64,000 nt of DNA from Croceicoccus sp. Ery15 (lineage in GTDB: Bacteria; Pseudomonadota; Alphaproteobacteria; Sphingomonadales; Sphingomonadaceae), in the NCBI RefSeq assembly GCF_020985305.1, contig NZ_CP087588.1, forward strand, positions 930,001-994,000, given 5' to 3'. Under the pieces are notes generated by a model. The model had not been told where the DNA came from and did no database searches. It was given only the letters and a program-made list of their open reading frames with translations. Within the stretch, counting starts at the first letter, position 1. Each line of letters starts with the position of its first letter. Positions 26,934 to 36,299 of the stretch are shown here, in pieces. The translations under genes were made by a program, and so were the position numbers.

Positions 26934-28506
26934 CAGCAGCCGCCATCGGACGGATCATGCTTTCGATATAGGCAATCTCATCCTGATCTATGCCATATTT
27001 CTCATACAGCATTTCGTCAGTCCATGCTCGATCCCAAGCCTGTAGCGGCACCCAAGAATATGTTGATCGCAATGCGTGCTGTGTGATCTTCCGAAGCGAG
27101 ACCAGAAATCGGAATAGCCGGGTGCAATAGTAGCTCTTGAAGTTTTGGGCCTCAAACTCGGATTCAAATGGGCCAGCCACCAAATACGTCTGCGTGCACA
27201 CAGAGTTGGGAACAGCCACGATAGGCGGGCCAAGCACCATTGCGGGAATTGCTCCGCGTTCGCCGTATGCTTCCGGAAGCAATACTTTCCAACCAGCTAT
27301 TAGTTGGCGGTTCTTCCTGATGAGGTCGTCATCTACCCAGCCTTGAGTTCGCCGCCCTTTCACTGTCAGGTAAATCGACAGTGCGCCGCCTGTCTCGGAC
27401 ATTGAATAGTCTGCAAAATTCGTCGCAAGCCCGAATGGGGTGTCGCCGCTCACAATCGTTTCAAGGGTGCTCTCATCTTTGGATAGCACCTTATTCAAGA
27501 TTGCCAGTGCTCGCGTATCGCGGACAAAAATATCGTGTTCGTCTAACTTACGTTCGACGGTGGGAAGTTGCTCGTCCCCTTGAAACAATGTGTAACGACA
27601 GGGGCCGGAATTTTCTCGATTCCAAAGAAAATAGCCAACACCACCCTCAAAATCGACACCGGGGAAGGCCGTGCTCATCTTCGTATAATCAACTAGTTCG
27701 CGAACATGGCCATCAGTGAACATACGCTGCCTAAAGGCACCCATATCCCTACCACCAGCAAGCCAGCGGGATGGAATAACCATGACAAGAAATCGAGGTT
27801 CCAAGTCCATCGCCTGCTCGGCGAACAGTTGATAGATCGACGAGTCATTCGATCCGCCCCCGCCACCCTTCAATTGATATGGTGGATTTCCAATGATTAC
27901 ATCGAACTGCATATCGGCTCCGAACAACTCGCCGAGGCGAGCCTTGATGTCGTTGGTATGGATGAAGGCATAGGCGTGGTTCTCTAACTCCGGCCCTCGG
28001 TCAAAGATCGCACGGGGGGCACCACAAAACTCGCATTTGTCATTCTTCCACGAATGCTCGGTGCGCTCGAACCAGATATTGCCATCGTCTTTGGTAAATG
28101 CCGTGGCGACGGAATGCCCCCCGGTCGCGTGCTTGGAGCAATAGAGGCTGCGGCGCGCGAGCAGGCTGGTCAGCCGGGTGATGCCGATACCGAAGACCTG
28201 CTGCGTCAGGATATGGTCAACGCGGGTCTGCAAATCCGGGATTTCCGTTTCAAGGCCAGCGATCAGCCGCTTGGCGATCTCCCGCAGAAAGACACCGGAT
28301 TTCGTGAATGGGTCCAGAAACCTGACCGAACTGTCCGCCCAGATGCTCGCGCCACCATTGTCCGCCGCCCATGCCTCTGCCAGCGTATCCAGCATCCGGT
28401 TGGCGAACTCCGGCGGCGTGAACACCTCGTCGTTTGACAGGTTGGCTATGCAGGTCAGCACATCGGGGTTACGCCCGCGTAGCGCAAAGCTGGCCTGTTC
28501 AATCAT
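26926..28506 (-). CDS. Eco57I-like N6-adenine DNA methylase, large subunit
   Basis: A 526-residue protein with FTPPEFANRML (29-39), a motif I region written DPFTKSGVF (65-73) instead of the usual DPxxGSGxF, a Cys pair CEFCG (158-162), and the catalytic motif IV NPPY (207-210). A target-recognition-like C-terminal half follows. It belongs with Eco57I-type methylases of restriction systems. It lies between the small methylase and the helicase with overlaps of 4 and 8 bp, so the three form one translational unit. The altered SAM-binding motif suggests that SAM binding may depend on the small partner; this is inference. GC content falls through its middle. Confidence 0.85.
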   Translation of the reverse strand: MIEQASFALRGRNPDVLTCIANLSNDEVFTPPEFANRMLDTLAEAWAADNGGASIWADSSVRFLDPFTKSGVFLREIAKRLIAGLETEIPDLQTRVDHILTQQVFGIGITRLTSLLARRSLYCSKHATGGHSVATAFTKDDGNIWFERTEHSWKNDKCEFCGAPRAIFDRGPELENHAYAFIHTNDIKARLGELFGADMQFDVIIGNPPYQLKGGGGGSNDSSIYQLFAEQAMDLEPRFLVMVIPSRWLAGGRDMGAFRQRMFTDGHVRELVDYTKMSTAFPGVDFEGGVGYFLWNRENSGPCRYTLFQGDEQLPTVERKLDEHDIFVRDTRALAILNKVLSKDESTLETIVSGDTPFGLATNFADYSMSETGGALSIYLTVKGRRTQGWVDDDLIRKNRQLIAGWKVLLPEAYGERGAIPAMVLGPPIVAVPNSVCTQTYLVAGPFESEFEAQNFKSYYCTRLFRFLVSLRKITQHALRSTYSWVPLQAWDRAWTDEMLYEKYGIDQDEIAYIESMIRPMAAADE

Positions 28507-29153
28507 GCGCTTGCCCCCGTTCCGTCATTTGCCGCCGCGAGATCGCGCACGCTCATGGGCGGATATGTCTGCGAAGGCGTGAATATCTCGTGCTTACCCA
28601 GTGTCGAAAACAAGGAGTCTTCGGCGCTGAAACTCGCCATGCCGGTCAGCACATCAAGCCGGAAATCACGGCGCTGGAATTTTCCTTTGCCCAGATAGCC
28701 CCATTCGACCACGCGGATCGGCGCGTCATCAATAGCGCGCATCGTCATCGCATCGCCGTGAACGAGATTGAGCGAAAGGACGTGAGAGGCGGCACGGTAG
28801 AGATCGTCGTTCGCATCCAGCGCCAGATAGTCCGCGAATACCTCAAGCATATTGGCGCGGCATTCCGCGATATTGTCGGCCAGTAACTCGATGCCGTAGC
28901 AGCACATCAGGCCCAGCAGCGCATGATGCCGCTTCTCGAAGTCCGACTTGCCGAATTTCAATTCCACGGCGGCCAGCTTGCGTTGCAGGATCGGCACGAG
29001 GAAATTGCCGCTGCCGCAGGCGGGTTCAAGAAAACGGGAATCAATCCGCTCCGTTTCACCCTTCACAAGGTCGAGCATCTTTTCGACCAGCCAGGGCGGT
29101 GTGAACACCTCCCCGTGATCGGCGACACGCTGCTTGGATTTAATGAGGCTCAC
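28503..29153 (-). CDS. N6-adenine DNA methylase, small subunit with SAM-binding motif but no NPPY
   Basis: A 216-residue protein. With GTG at 29153 as start (AGGA just upstream) it begins MSLIKSKQRVADHGEVFTPP, a typical opening of short N6-methylases beside Eco57I-like genes. A TTG at 29195, overlapping the preceding gene, is the alternative. Motif I is canonical (FLEPACGSGNFL), followed by YGIELLADNIAECRANML, but there is no NPPY catalytic motif. It ends FTPSQTYPPMSVRDLAA. It overlaps the next gene by 4 bp (ATGA). Motif content complements the large subunit. Confidence 0.82.
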   Translation of the reverse strand: MSLIKSKQRVADHGEVFTPPWLVEKMLDLVKGETERIDSRFLEPACGSGNFLVPILQRKLAAVELKFGKSDFEKRHHALLGLMCCYGIELLADNIAECRANMLEVFADYLALDANDDLYRAASHVLSLNLVHGDAMTMRAIDDAPIRVVEWGYLGKGKFQRRDFRLDVLTGMASFSAEDSLFSTLGKHEIFTPSQTYPPMSVRDLAAANDGTGASA

Positions 29154-29172
29154 GAGTTCCTGCTCACAAGGA

Positions 29173-31179
29173 TTAGCGACCGAGATGCTTTTCAAGTGCG
29201 GCGTTGATGGCCCTAAACAGACGTTCAAATTGACCTTCGCTTCCCGCTGGCAGCACTGATGCCGGGTCCGTCGCCATTTTCTGCAAGAATAGCTTTGAAG
29301 GACGCGTCTTGTGGAAATCGATAGAAAGCGCGTCGAATGCAGCTTCAAACCGGCGGGCTATGCGAGGAATGTGGGCATTCAGTTCCAACTTCTTGCCTTT
29401 AAGTTCCTTCGCGTAGGCCTCTCGAACAAGGGCTTCGTAAATTGCCGGGTCCAATATATCTTCAATGTCGGCTTCGGCGGGTGGCGTTTCGAACGCTTCG
29501 CTTGCGAAAATGACATTGTCCGACCGTATCAGCTTGCCTTTGACCAAATCGTCGCGCGTGGCCTTTGCGTCCTTTTCATCGTCGAACAGGACAAGCACCT
29601 TCAATTGCTCCGACGTTAGCAACGCCACCATGTAATGCACTTTCTGCGCGCCCCCGGCGGGCGTGATGGTTAGGCGTTCATCAAGACCAACTTTGCCTTG
29701 GTCGTTCAGATGCGCCGATACCGCCGACAACACCCAAAAATCCGTCACGCCTTCGACGACCAAGTTGTTCGGGCCTACAAACAGACTTTGCGCTAGGTCG
29801 TAACCTAATGCGGCCTGCAACGGAAACAGGGTTCTGGCGTCGCCTGTCGGGTCGTTCGATACGGTCGTGCCAGCTTCTTCGGCTATGTTGACCGTGCGAA
29901 CCCAATCCAATTGATGAGTCGGCACCATGAAGGGGGAGTGCGTCGTATAGACGATTTGGTTGGCAAAGTCGTCTTCAAGGTGACGCAATAAGTCGCCTTG
30001 CGAACGCGCGTGGAGATACAAGCCGGGTTCGTCCAACAGCAAAATCGCACCTTCGGCCTCGCCATCGTCGGTATCCGCTGCGAAGACGATATAAAACGCG
30101 AAGAACCATTGGAAGCCACGGCTTCGTTCATCAAGGTTCACTTCAACGTCATAGGTGCTGTTCGGGTCGGAAATCAGCGTGTCGAAGTGTTGTGCGTCAA
30201 GGTTGAAGCGAACCTTCAATTCTCGGTCTTTCCAACGCTTGCGAATAGCGGTCGTTACAACGGCACCGGCACGATTGGCCAGCTGCCCACGTGTCTCTTG
30301 GTCGTTTTGTTGAAGTAGCTCTTGGAGTTGGTCGGGACTTAATCCGGCGACTTTGCAAAGCTTTTCAAAGTTGGTGTCCGCTTGGGTCGGAGTGCCTTGA
30401 CTCTTGCGCTGCAGGAACTGCGCAATGTCTTGATGACCCTTAATTTCGGGATAGTCTTCAAGATACATGAACACTGGCAGGCGTTCGATAACCCACTTTC
30501 GTGCCGCCTTATGTGCTTCCTCATTTTGCGGTATTGCTTCGGCCATTTCCTCAAGCGCAACGACCTTTTGGTCTTGCGCATCGGTCAACTCGGTGTCCGC
30601 TGCTGCGAGTGCTTGTCGAAGTGCGGCTAAGGCGGGCGTTGCGGTTTCAGCCCATTTGGCCCCAGTCTGTCCGACGCCAATTGCGCTCACAAACGTGTCC
30701 GCCGCCTTTTCCAATTCGGCCTTCGTGTCGTCGGCCAACTTCGCCGCTTTGGCTTTAACGGCAGCGTCGATCTTGCGTGCTTCGGATTTAACGGCAGCTA
30801 GGTCAAATTCCGTTGTCGAGCCTGCGATTCCCACGGTTCGGGTTTCATCGTAGCGACGGCATACGTCAACTTCGGTCACACCATCGGCTGCGGGCCAAAT
30901 TTCTGCAATTCGCTGCTGTTCATACTTGGTGAGTTGCCAAGTGGAATCGACTACTGGCGTCCAATCGCGACATTCCGACAGTTTGCGATGGCGAGGAAAG
31001 TCCTTAATCGGGCTAAGTGCTTCAAATCCATCCGCCGGATTCAAACTGTGTAGCGCCCGAAGGATGTTAGACTTTCCGCTCTCATTGCGCCCCAACAGTG
31101 CAGTGATGCGCGAAACATCAATTTCGCCACTATCATTGATTGAACGAAAGTTTCTAACGCGAAATGACTTGAGTTCCAT
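29173..31179 (-). CDS. OLD-family ATPase/TOPRIM nuclease-like protein
   Basis: A 668-residue protein. An SMC/OLD-type ATPase opens with MELKSFRVRNFRSINDSGEI and Walker A GRNESGKS (29-36); after a long helical middle come Walker B AILLLDEPGLYLH and the H-loop YTTHSPFMV. The C-terminal third has a TOPRIM pattern: LVVEGVTDFWVL (acidic Glu) and LVLFDDEKD (Asp pair). OLD proteins such as GajA cut DNA and take part in phage defence. It has its own strong ribosome site (AAAGGGGGTG) 58 bp after the relaxase stop, and leads into the methylase-helicase genes. No UvrD-like GajB partner is adjacent. Confidence 0.85.
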   Translation of the reverse strand: MELKSFRVRNFRSINDSGEIDVSRITALLGRNESGKSNILRALHSLNPADGFEALSPIKDFPRHRKLSECRDWTPVVDSTWQLTKYEQQRIAEIWPAADGVTEVDVCRRYDETRTVGIAGSTTEFDLAAVKSEARKIDAAVKAKAAKLADDTKAELEKAADTFVSAIGVGQTGAKWAETATPALAALRQALAAADTELTDAQDQKVVALEEMAEAIPQNEEAHKAARKWVIERLPVFMYLEDYPEIKGHQDIAQFLQRKSQGTPTQADTNFEKLCKVAGLSPDQLQELLQQNDQETRGQLANRAGAVVTTAIRKRWKDRELKVRFNLDAQHFDTLISDPNSTYDVEVNLDERSRGFQWFFAFYIVFAADTDDGEAEGAILLLDEPGLYLHARSQGDLLRHLEDDFANQIVYTTHSPFMVPTHQLDWVRTVNIAEEAGTTVSNDPTGDARTLFPLQAALGYDLAQSLFVGPNNLVVEGVTDFWVLSAVSAHLNDQGKVGLDERLTITPAGGAQKVHYMVALLTSEQLKVLVLFDDEKDAKATRDDLVKGKLIRSDNVIFASEAFETPPAEADIEDILDPAIYEALVREAYAKELKGKKLELNAHIPRIARRFEAAFDALSIDFHKTRPSKLFLQKMATDPASVLPAGSEGQFERLFRAINAALEKHLGR

Positions 31180-31237
31180 TCGGCACCCCCTTTGACGCTC
31201 ACGCTAGCGCGTTCGATGAATGTTCTCAATAGATTGC

Positions 31238-33988
31238 TCACCCCAATCCGGCACTGGTCGACTTCCCTGCGGATAACGAGGGTAAGGCCGCCTGCTCGCT
31301 GGCTGTTTGCTCCAATCCCGCCCGTTCGCTGATCGCTGAAACCAGCTTTTCCCGGTCGTTGGTGTAGATTGCCACCGATTCCTTCGCCCGCGAAAGGCTG
31401 ACATAGAACGACTTCTGATCGACCAGATTGGTCGCCTTGCTGTCGGCGTGGATCATGACACGATCTGCTGTGCGGCCCTGGGCGGCGAAGGCGGTTTCGA
31501 CGTAGGCGTGTCGGATGTGCTGATCGCGGGTATTTTCCAGATTCAGGGTTTCGGTCTGGCCGCGCGGATTGCGGATGGTGGCGGTGCGGGATTGCTGGTC
31601 GATGGCTGACACGGTGCCGCGCCCGCCGTTGATCCGTCCAAGCTCGCGGTCGTTGCGGGTGAACTGGATGCGGTCACCTGCTTTCAATTCGAGCGGCTGC
31701 GGCGAGAACGCCTGAACCTTGCTCGCGCCCCATTGCCGCAAGCGCCAGTCTATATCGCGGCCATCCTCTGCCTTGAGGGTGATTGCGGCTTTGGCCGGGT
31801 CGATTTGCTCGACGCGATAGGTTTGAGCGCGTGCTACGCCTTTGTCGGCATAGTCGCGCGTGAAGCGCACCAAGTCGCCGCGTTCATAGCTCGCGGGGTC
31901 GCGCGCCTCGGCACGGGACAGGCCCTTGTTGACCAGACTTTGCATCGTGATCGCGGGGCCTGTCAGCGCTCCGACCTTTGCCAACTCAGTCCGGATTTCT
32001 GCGGTGAGGGCATCGCGCCCTTCGCGCGAGGGCTCGATGACCAGTGTTCTCGCTCGCGCCTTTTCGTTGAGGGACGCGTAGGCTCTGGCGATGGCGGCAA
32101 ACCGGTCTGTGCGCTCATTGTGCTCGAAGATGGTGCCGCCGCCGCGATCAAGCGCGGCCAAGGCCTTGCGGGCATCGCCTTCGATGGAGGCCTGCACCGC
32201 GTCTTTCGTTGCGACATTGGTTTGGCGGACAATCTCATCAAGTTTGGCAGTTTGCATCCCTGCATCCTGCAGCTGCTTGAATGCGGCACCGGCATCGACC
32301 GATCCGAGCTGCTTCACATCGCCGACCAGCACGATCCGGGCATTGGCCTTTTCGCCAAGCTCAAGAAGCGAAGTCATGTCGCGGGCGGACAGCATCGAAG
32401 CCTCGTCCACGATCCATACGCCGCCACGGGTTTTGTCCGGGCTTCCTAGCAAGTGCTTGGCAACGGTTGCGCCGCGCATGCCCAAGGCATCGCTCAGCGT
32501 TCGCGCCGCCGATGCAGTTGGCGCGAGTGGTGTGACGGAGAGGCCCTTGGCCTTTGCCTCGGCGGCAAAGGTGGCAAGCACGGTGGTCGTCTTCGCCGTC
32601 CCGGCATAGCCTTGCACAGCGATCACGCGGTTAGTGCTGGTCAGCAGCGCCCGCGTCGCGTCGCGTTGGCCGCTATTCCAGCGATGGTCGGATCGCAGTT
32701 CTGCCTTCGCTACAGCGCTGCCCGCTTGCCGCAACGAATGGATCGGCCTGACGACACCGCGTCCGTCGACTTCAGCGCGCAGCATGCGGCGCTCGTTTTC
32801 GATGTTCGTCGCGGTTGTGAACCCGGCAAATTCCGCGCCGCGCTTGTCGAGATAGGATCGGGGCACCAACGCGCCATCTGCGCTGGCGCGCACAATCGCC
32901 TGGCCGATCTGGGTGGCGGTCACCTTGCCCATGCCATACCGCCCCGCCTCCTTCTCAAGATCGGCGGCGGAGAACACGGACTGACGTTCGCCGAGATTCT
33001 CGGCGGCAAGGGTGACGGCGCGTTGCGCGGCCAAATTGCCTTCAGCTTGGATGGCCAAGCCGTGATCCGTATTGGCGGCATTGGCTTCGGAATTTTTCAC
33101 CAACTGCTGGCGTTCCGCCTGCCCGAACCCGGCGTGATCAGCGGTTGCGCGCCATTCTCCGACAAGTTCTGCCCGGTTGGCGGCCTGCTTCGCCTCTCGT
33201 GTGTCGAGCGCGGCAATCTGCTTTTGCTCTGCCGATGCCGTTTCACGGGTCTGGCCGCGTTCCGCCAAACGCGCCTCGACCTGCGCCGCACGCTCGCTGA
33301 AAGCGCGGATGACATCTGGCGAAACACCCTTGATCTCGAACAGCGAATCCTTGCTGGTTTCAATTTCGTAGCCAAGCTCCCGCACCCCAACCGCCAGTTC
33401 CTGTCGGTAGATCGCACCGATAGCCTTCTGCAATTGGTAGAAGGCGCGCGGCTCAAGGCTGCGCCAGTTTCCATCCGCGTCACGCGTCATATTCATGATG
33501 ACATTGTGTGTGTGAAGCTGCGGGTCTTGCGCCCGGCTGGTGTCGTGCAGGAAGCTGGCGACGACAAGGTTGCCGGTCTGATGTCTCTCGACCTTGCCAT
33601 CCTCCCTGATACGGGTGGCGGAGGCGTGACGTTCGGCGAAAGCCAACGCCGCTTTCACAGCCCGGTCGTGCGCTCCTACCAATCGACGGTCGCCAGCCAC
33701 CTCTGCCATAATCGATACGGACTTGGGGGCGCTCATGGTCACATCCCAGCCGGGGCGATGTTCGAGCTTGCCGTCGCGGGTGGTGCCAAGCTGCTGGTCA
33801 TCGGGCAAGCGCCCGTCAAGCATGTCGCGGAAAGCGTCACGCTCGACCTCGCCGGCAAGACCAAGTTCTTTCGCACCTTCGCCCTGCCATTCGCTCGGCG
33901 AAAGTCCGCCATCGGCATAATAGTCATCGGCCTCGTAGTAGCTCGATGCCTGTGCCGATGAGCCGATTGCACTGATCGTGGCGACCAT
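31238..33988 (-). CDS. MobF-type conjugative relaxase/helicase (TraA/TrwC-like)
   Basis: A 916-residue relaxase. The start MVATISAIGSSAQASSYY gives the catalytic tyrosine pairs (Tyr17-Tyr18 and Tyr23-Tyr24). The metal-binding histidines are His148, His159 and His161 (FLHDTSRAQDPQLHTHN). A RecD-like helicase follows, with Walker A GYAGTAKT near residue 459, VWIVDEASML, and a final YVSLSRAKE motif. It nicks oriT, stays bound to the 5' end and unwinds the strand. ATG at 33988 overlaps the coupling-protein stop (TGATG). It is somewhat shorter than plasmid TraI/TrwC forms but carries both domains. Confidence 0.93.
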   Translation of the reverse strand: MVATISAIGSSAQASSYYEADDYYADGGLSPSEWQGEGAKELGLAGEVERDAFRDMLDGRLPDDQQLGTTRDGKLEHRPGWDVTMSAPKSVSIMAEVAGDRRLVGAHDRAVKAALAFAERHASATRIREDGKVERHQTGNLVVASFLHDTSRAQDPQLHTHNVIMNMTRDADGNWRSLEPRAFYQLQKAIGAIYRQELAVGVRELGYEIETSKDSLFEIKGVSPDVIRAFSERAAQVEARLAERGQTRETASAEQKQIAALDTREAKQAANRAELVGEWRATADHAGFGQAERQQLVKNSEANAANTDHGLAIQAEGNLAAQRAVTLAAENLGERQSVFSAADLEKEAGRYGMGKVTATQIGQAIVRASADGALVPRSYLDKRGAEFAGFTTATNIENERRMLRAEVDGRGVVRPIHSLRQAGSAVAKAELRSDHRWNSGQRDATRALLTSTNRVIAVQGYAGTAKTTTVLATFAAEAKAKGLSVTPLAPTASAARTLSDALGMRGATVAKHLLGSPDKTRGGVWIVDEASMLSARDMTSLLELGEKANARIVLVGDVKQLGSVDAGAAFKQLQDAGMQTAKLDEIVRQTNVATKDAVQASIEGDARKALAALDRGGGTIFEHNERTDRFAAIARAYASLNEKARARTLVIEPSREGRDALTAEIRTELAKVGALTGPAITMQSLVNKGLSRAEARDPASYERGDLVRFTRDYADKGVARAQTYRVEQIDPAKAAITLKAEDGRDIDWRLRQWGASKVQAFSPQPLELKAGDRIQFTRNDRELGRINGGRGTVSAIDQQSRTATIRNPRGQTETLNLENTRDQHIRHAYVETAFAAQGRTADRVMIHADSKATNLVDQKSFYVSLSRAKESVAIYTNDREKLVSAISERAGLEQTASEQAALPSLSAGKSTSAGLG

Positions 33989-35808
33989 CAGACCGGTCCA
34001 GCGGTCTTGATCGTCGCTTCGGCCTTCGCACCCTTGACCGGCAATTTGCCCCACAGCGAACGACTGACATCGACCGGAACGAACCCTCGATGCTCCGGTG
34101 CGCCGCGCGCGTCGATATGGTCACGCGTGAGCCTGATCTTTGCTACCGGAAGAGCATCGGGCAGTTGCAGGAAGCCCTGATGCGGTTCGAGCCGCATGTT
34201 GCTTTCGATCACGGCTGCGCGAACATGCCGGGTGCTGCCTACTGACGAACGGCCACTGTTCGGCCCATAGTCGAAGCTGTCGGATGCGCTGCGCACCTCC
34301 ACCTCGACATCGCCGATGTTGCGCGATGCCCACTCGCGTGTTTCGCGGTCTATGAGCTGGAGATAGAGCTTGGAATTGCAGCACCCCAGGATCGCCTCGG
34401 CGCTGTCACGGCCATAGCGTCGATGCATCTGGCCGATGGCCTGAAAAGTCAGCGTGACGCTTGCACCGAACTTGCGCCCTTCGGGCAAGAGGCGGGTGAG
34501 GTTGTCCACGCGCGGCAGGTCGGCCAATTCGTCAAGGAAGAACCACAGGCGGCGGTCGGACGATGGCTCCAGCCCCAGAGTGGCACTGGCCGCGCACTCC
34601 AGCCAGCAGGCCAGCAAGGGCTTCATCGCCTCGAAATAGTCCTCCTTGCGCGGCACGAAGATCCATGGCTTCGGTCCCTCATGCCGGTCAATCCCGGCGA
34701 AGTAATCACGGAACGAAAAGCTCTTTGCATCGCCGGGTTCGCGCCAGAGGAACTGCAAGAGATTGGATGCCTTGGCGAGCATGAACAGGACCGAACCGGT
34801 CGCCCGGTCGGCGTCATCTTCGAATGTGCGGGCTGACGATGTTCCGGCAAGCCACGCCTTCATTTCTTCCTTGGTCTTGGCCTGCAAGGCATTGAGCAGG
34901 TCGGGCAAGGTGGTCTTCCCCTCGGCGCTCAGGACGCGCAGCACATTGGCGACAAGGATACGACTAGTTTCCAGCCAGACATCGTCATCGCGTTCGCCGG
35001 TTTCGGAAACAAGCTGGCGGGCGATGCGGTCTGCATCGGCGGGGTGCGCAATCTCCAGGAACGGGGACCAATAGGCCGACCGGGCATCGAACGGATTAAG
35101 AATGATGTCGCCGCGTTCGGGCCGGTAATAATGGGCAACGAATTCGCCGCTGGTATCGTAAACGAGGGCGGGTTCGCCCCTTGCCTCGACCGCGTCGAGC
35201 ATCTGCCGGAGGACGGTCGTCTTGCCAGCACCGGTCGTTCCCAGAAAGGCGAAGTGACGGGTTTCGAGCCAAGCCGGAATACCGACCGTGGCGATGCGCA
35301 ATGAGTACTCGTCGGTCACGCGTTTGGTCAGGCTTCGCAGTTCCCGTTCGGACACGATTTCGGTTCCCGAAACGATGCGATCCTGAGCCGCCTTGCGACC
35401 CTTGTCGCGCATCCAAACCGCAAGTCCAAGGCACGCGATAAGCCCGAACAAACCACCCGCCAAACCGCCAAGGATTGCCCTGCTTTGGATGTCCTGCCAA
35501 CACGCAATCCACATTGGATCGTTGGCGAGGACACTCGCAGGTATGCGACCCGTTCTGCCATCGAAATTGACCGTGACTTCGGGGTCGGTTTTGCCGCCTG
35601 AAACGATGCTCACAAGGCTACCCTGGGCATGCTGATAGGCGCAGGTCAATTGCCATGGTTCGACCGTCTGCATGGGCAGGCCAAAGCCGCCAAGGATGGC
35701 AGCGCCGCCAACCGTCCAAGCGTATGCTTTCCAGCGTGTGGCGAAGCCCGATATGGCTTGCCGGAACAGGCCTTGTCCGCGCAGCAGATTGTCGTGATCG
35801 TGGCTCAT
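33988..35808 (-). CDS. VirD4/TrwB-like type IV coupling protein (TraD)
   Basis: A 606-residue DNA pump. Two membrane regions lie near residues 28-50 and 110-132 with a periplasmic loop between; the cytoplasmic ATPase has Walker A GTTGAGKTT (about 190-198) and Walker B LWFFLDELADL (about 416), the TrwB_AAD_bind pattern. It links the relaxosome to a type IV secretion channel. No channel genes are present in the element, so a helper channel would be needed. It overlaps both neighbours (ATGA with the small accessory gene, TGATG with the relaxase). Confidence 0.92.
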   Translation of the reverse strand: MSHDHDNLLRGQGLFRQAISGFATRWKAYAWTVGGAAILGGFGLPMQTVEPWQLTCAYQHAQGSLVSIVSGGKTDPEVTVNFDGRTGRIPASVLANDPMWIACWQDIQSRAILGGLAGGLFGLIACLGLAVWMRDKGRKAAQDRIVSGTEIVSERELRSLTKRVTDEYSLRIATVGIPAWLETRHFAFLGTTGAGKTTVLRQMLDAVEARGEPALVYDTSGEFVAHYYRPERGDIILNPFDARSAYWSPFLEIAHPADADRIARQLVSETGERDDDVWLETSRILVANVLRVLSAEGKTTLPDLLNALQAKTKEEMKAWLAGTSSARTFEDDADRATGSVLFMLAKASNLLQFLWREPGDAKSFSFRDYFAGIDRHEGPKPWIFVPRKEDYFEAMKPLLACWLECAASATLGLEPSSDRRLWFFLDELADLPRVDNLTRLLPEGRKFGASVTLTFQAIGQMHRRYGRDSAEAILGCCNSKLYLQLIDRETREWASRNIGDVEVEVRSASDSFDYGPNSGRSSVGSTRHVRAAVIESNMRLEPHQGFLQLPDALPVAKIRLTRDHIDARGAPEHRGFVPVDVSRSLWGKLPVKGAKAEATIKTAGPV

Positions 35809-36185
35809 GACAGTGCCTCCGCTGCGAGCGCTCTTTGCCGCCGGTAGGCGGCCTGTGCAGCATCGCTGGTGACGGCATCGACGCGGTCGGCATCGCTGTC
35901 GTTTCGCAGTGCAGCGCGCCGCGAATAGGCGTAGGCGGCGCTGGCCGTGAACAGGCTGCGGTCGGTCAGGGATTCGATCATGGAAAGGCGAGATTCAATC
36001 GCGGCCAGTGCTTCTTCGCTGGCTATTTGCGAGCGGATTTGAGCGCCGCCAGTGATCGATGACAGGCCAGTTTCGATGACCCGCAGCAGCGCCTGATAGC
36101 GCGAGAGTCCGCGTGCCTTGGCGATGTGCCGGATCAGGGTTTCCTGCTCCGCCGGTATGCGGATCGAGAGTTTGATGCGGTTCAT
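35805..36185 (-). CDS. Ribbon-helix-helix-like accessory transfer protein
   Basis: A 126-residue protein opening MNRIKLSIRIPAEQETLIRH, a short beta strand plus helices typical of ribbon-helix-helix DNA-binding proteins, then a helical C-terminal region. Its place directly before the coupling protein and relaxase is that of TraY/TrwA/TraJ-like relaxosome proteins, which bind near oriT. ATG at 36185 has GGGAGGTG upstream. Function is inferred from context. Confidence 0.7.
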   Translation of the reverse strand: MNRIKLSIRIPAEQETLIRHIAKARGLSRYQALLRVIETGLSSITGGAQIRSQIASEEALAAIESRLSMIESLTDRSLFTASAAYAYSRRAALRNDSDADRVDAVTSDAAQAAYRRQRALAAEALS

Positions 36186-36299
36186 GGGAACACCTCCCGC
36201 AGCGCGCCATGCGCGCGCTGCGTTTTCGGCTGAATTGCGGGGATTGAGAGGCGAGGGCGCAACGAGCGCGCGCATCGCCCCCCAAGGAAATGGCGGAAA

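Noticed and set aside
26926..31179. Assignment of the methylase-helicase genes to BREX or DISARM
   Set aside because: BREX needs PglZ and BrxL/BrxC-type genes and DISARM needs DrmA/DrmB; none of these is present nearby.
32453..33961. Plus-strand open frame of 502 codons over the relaxase gene
   Set aside because: Antisense of a relaxase with intact catalytic and helicase motifs.
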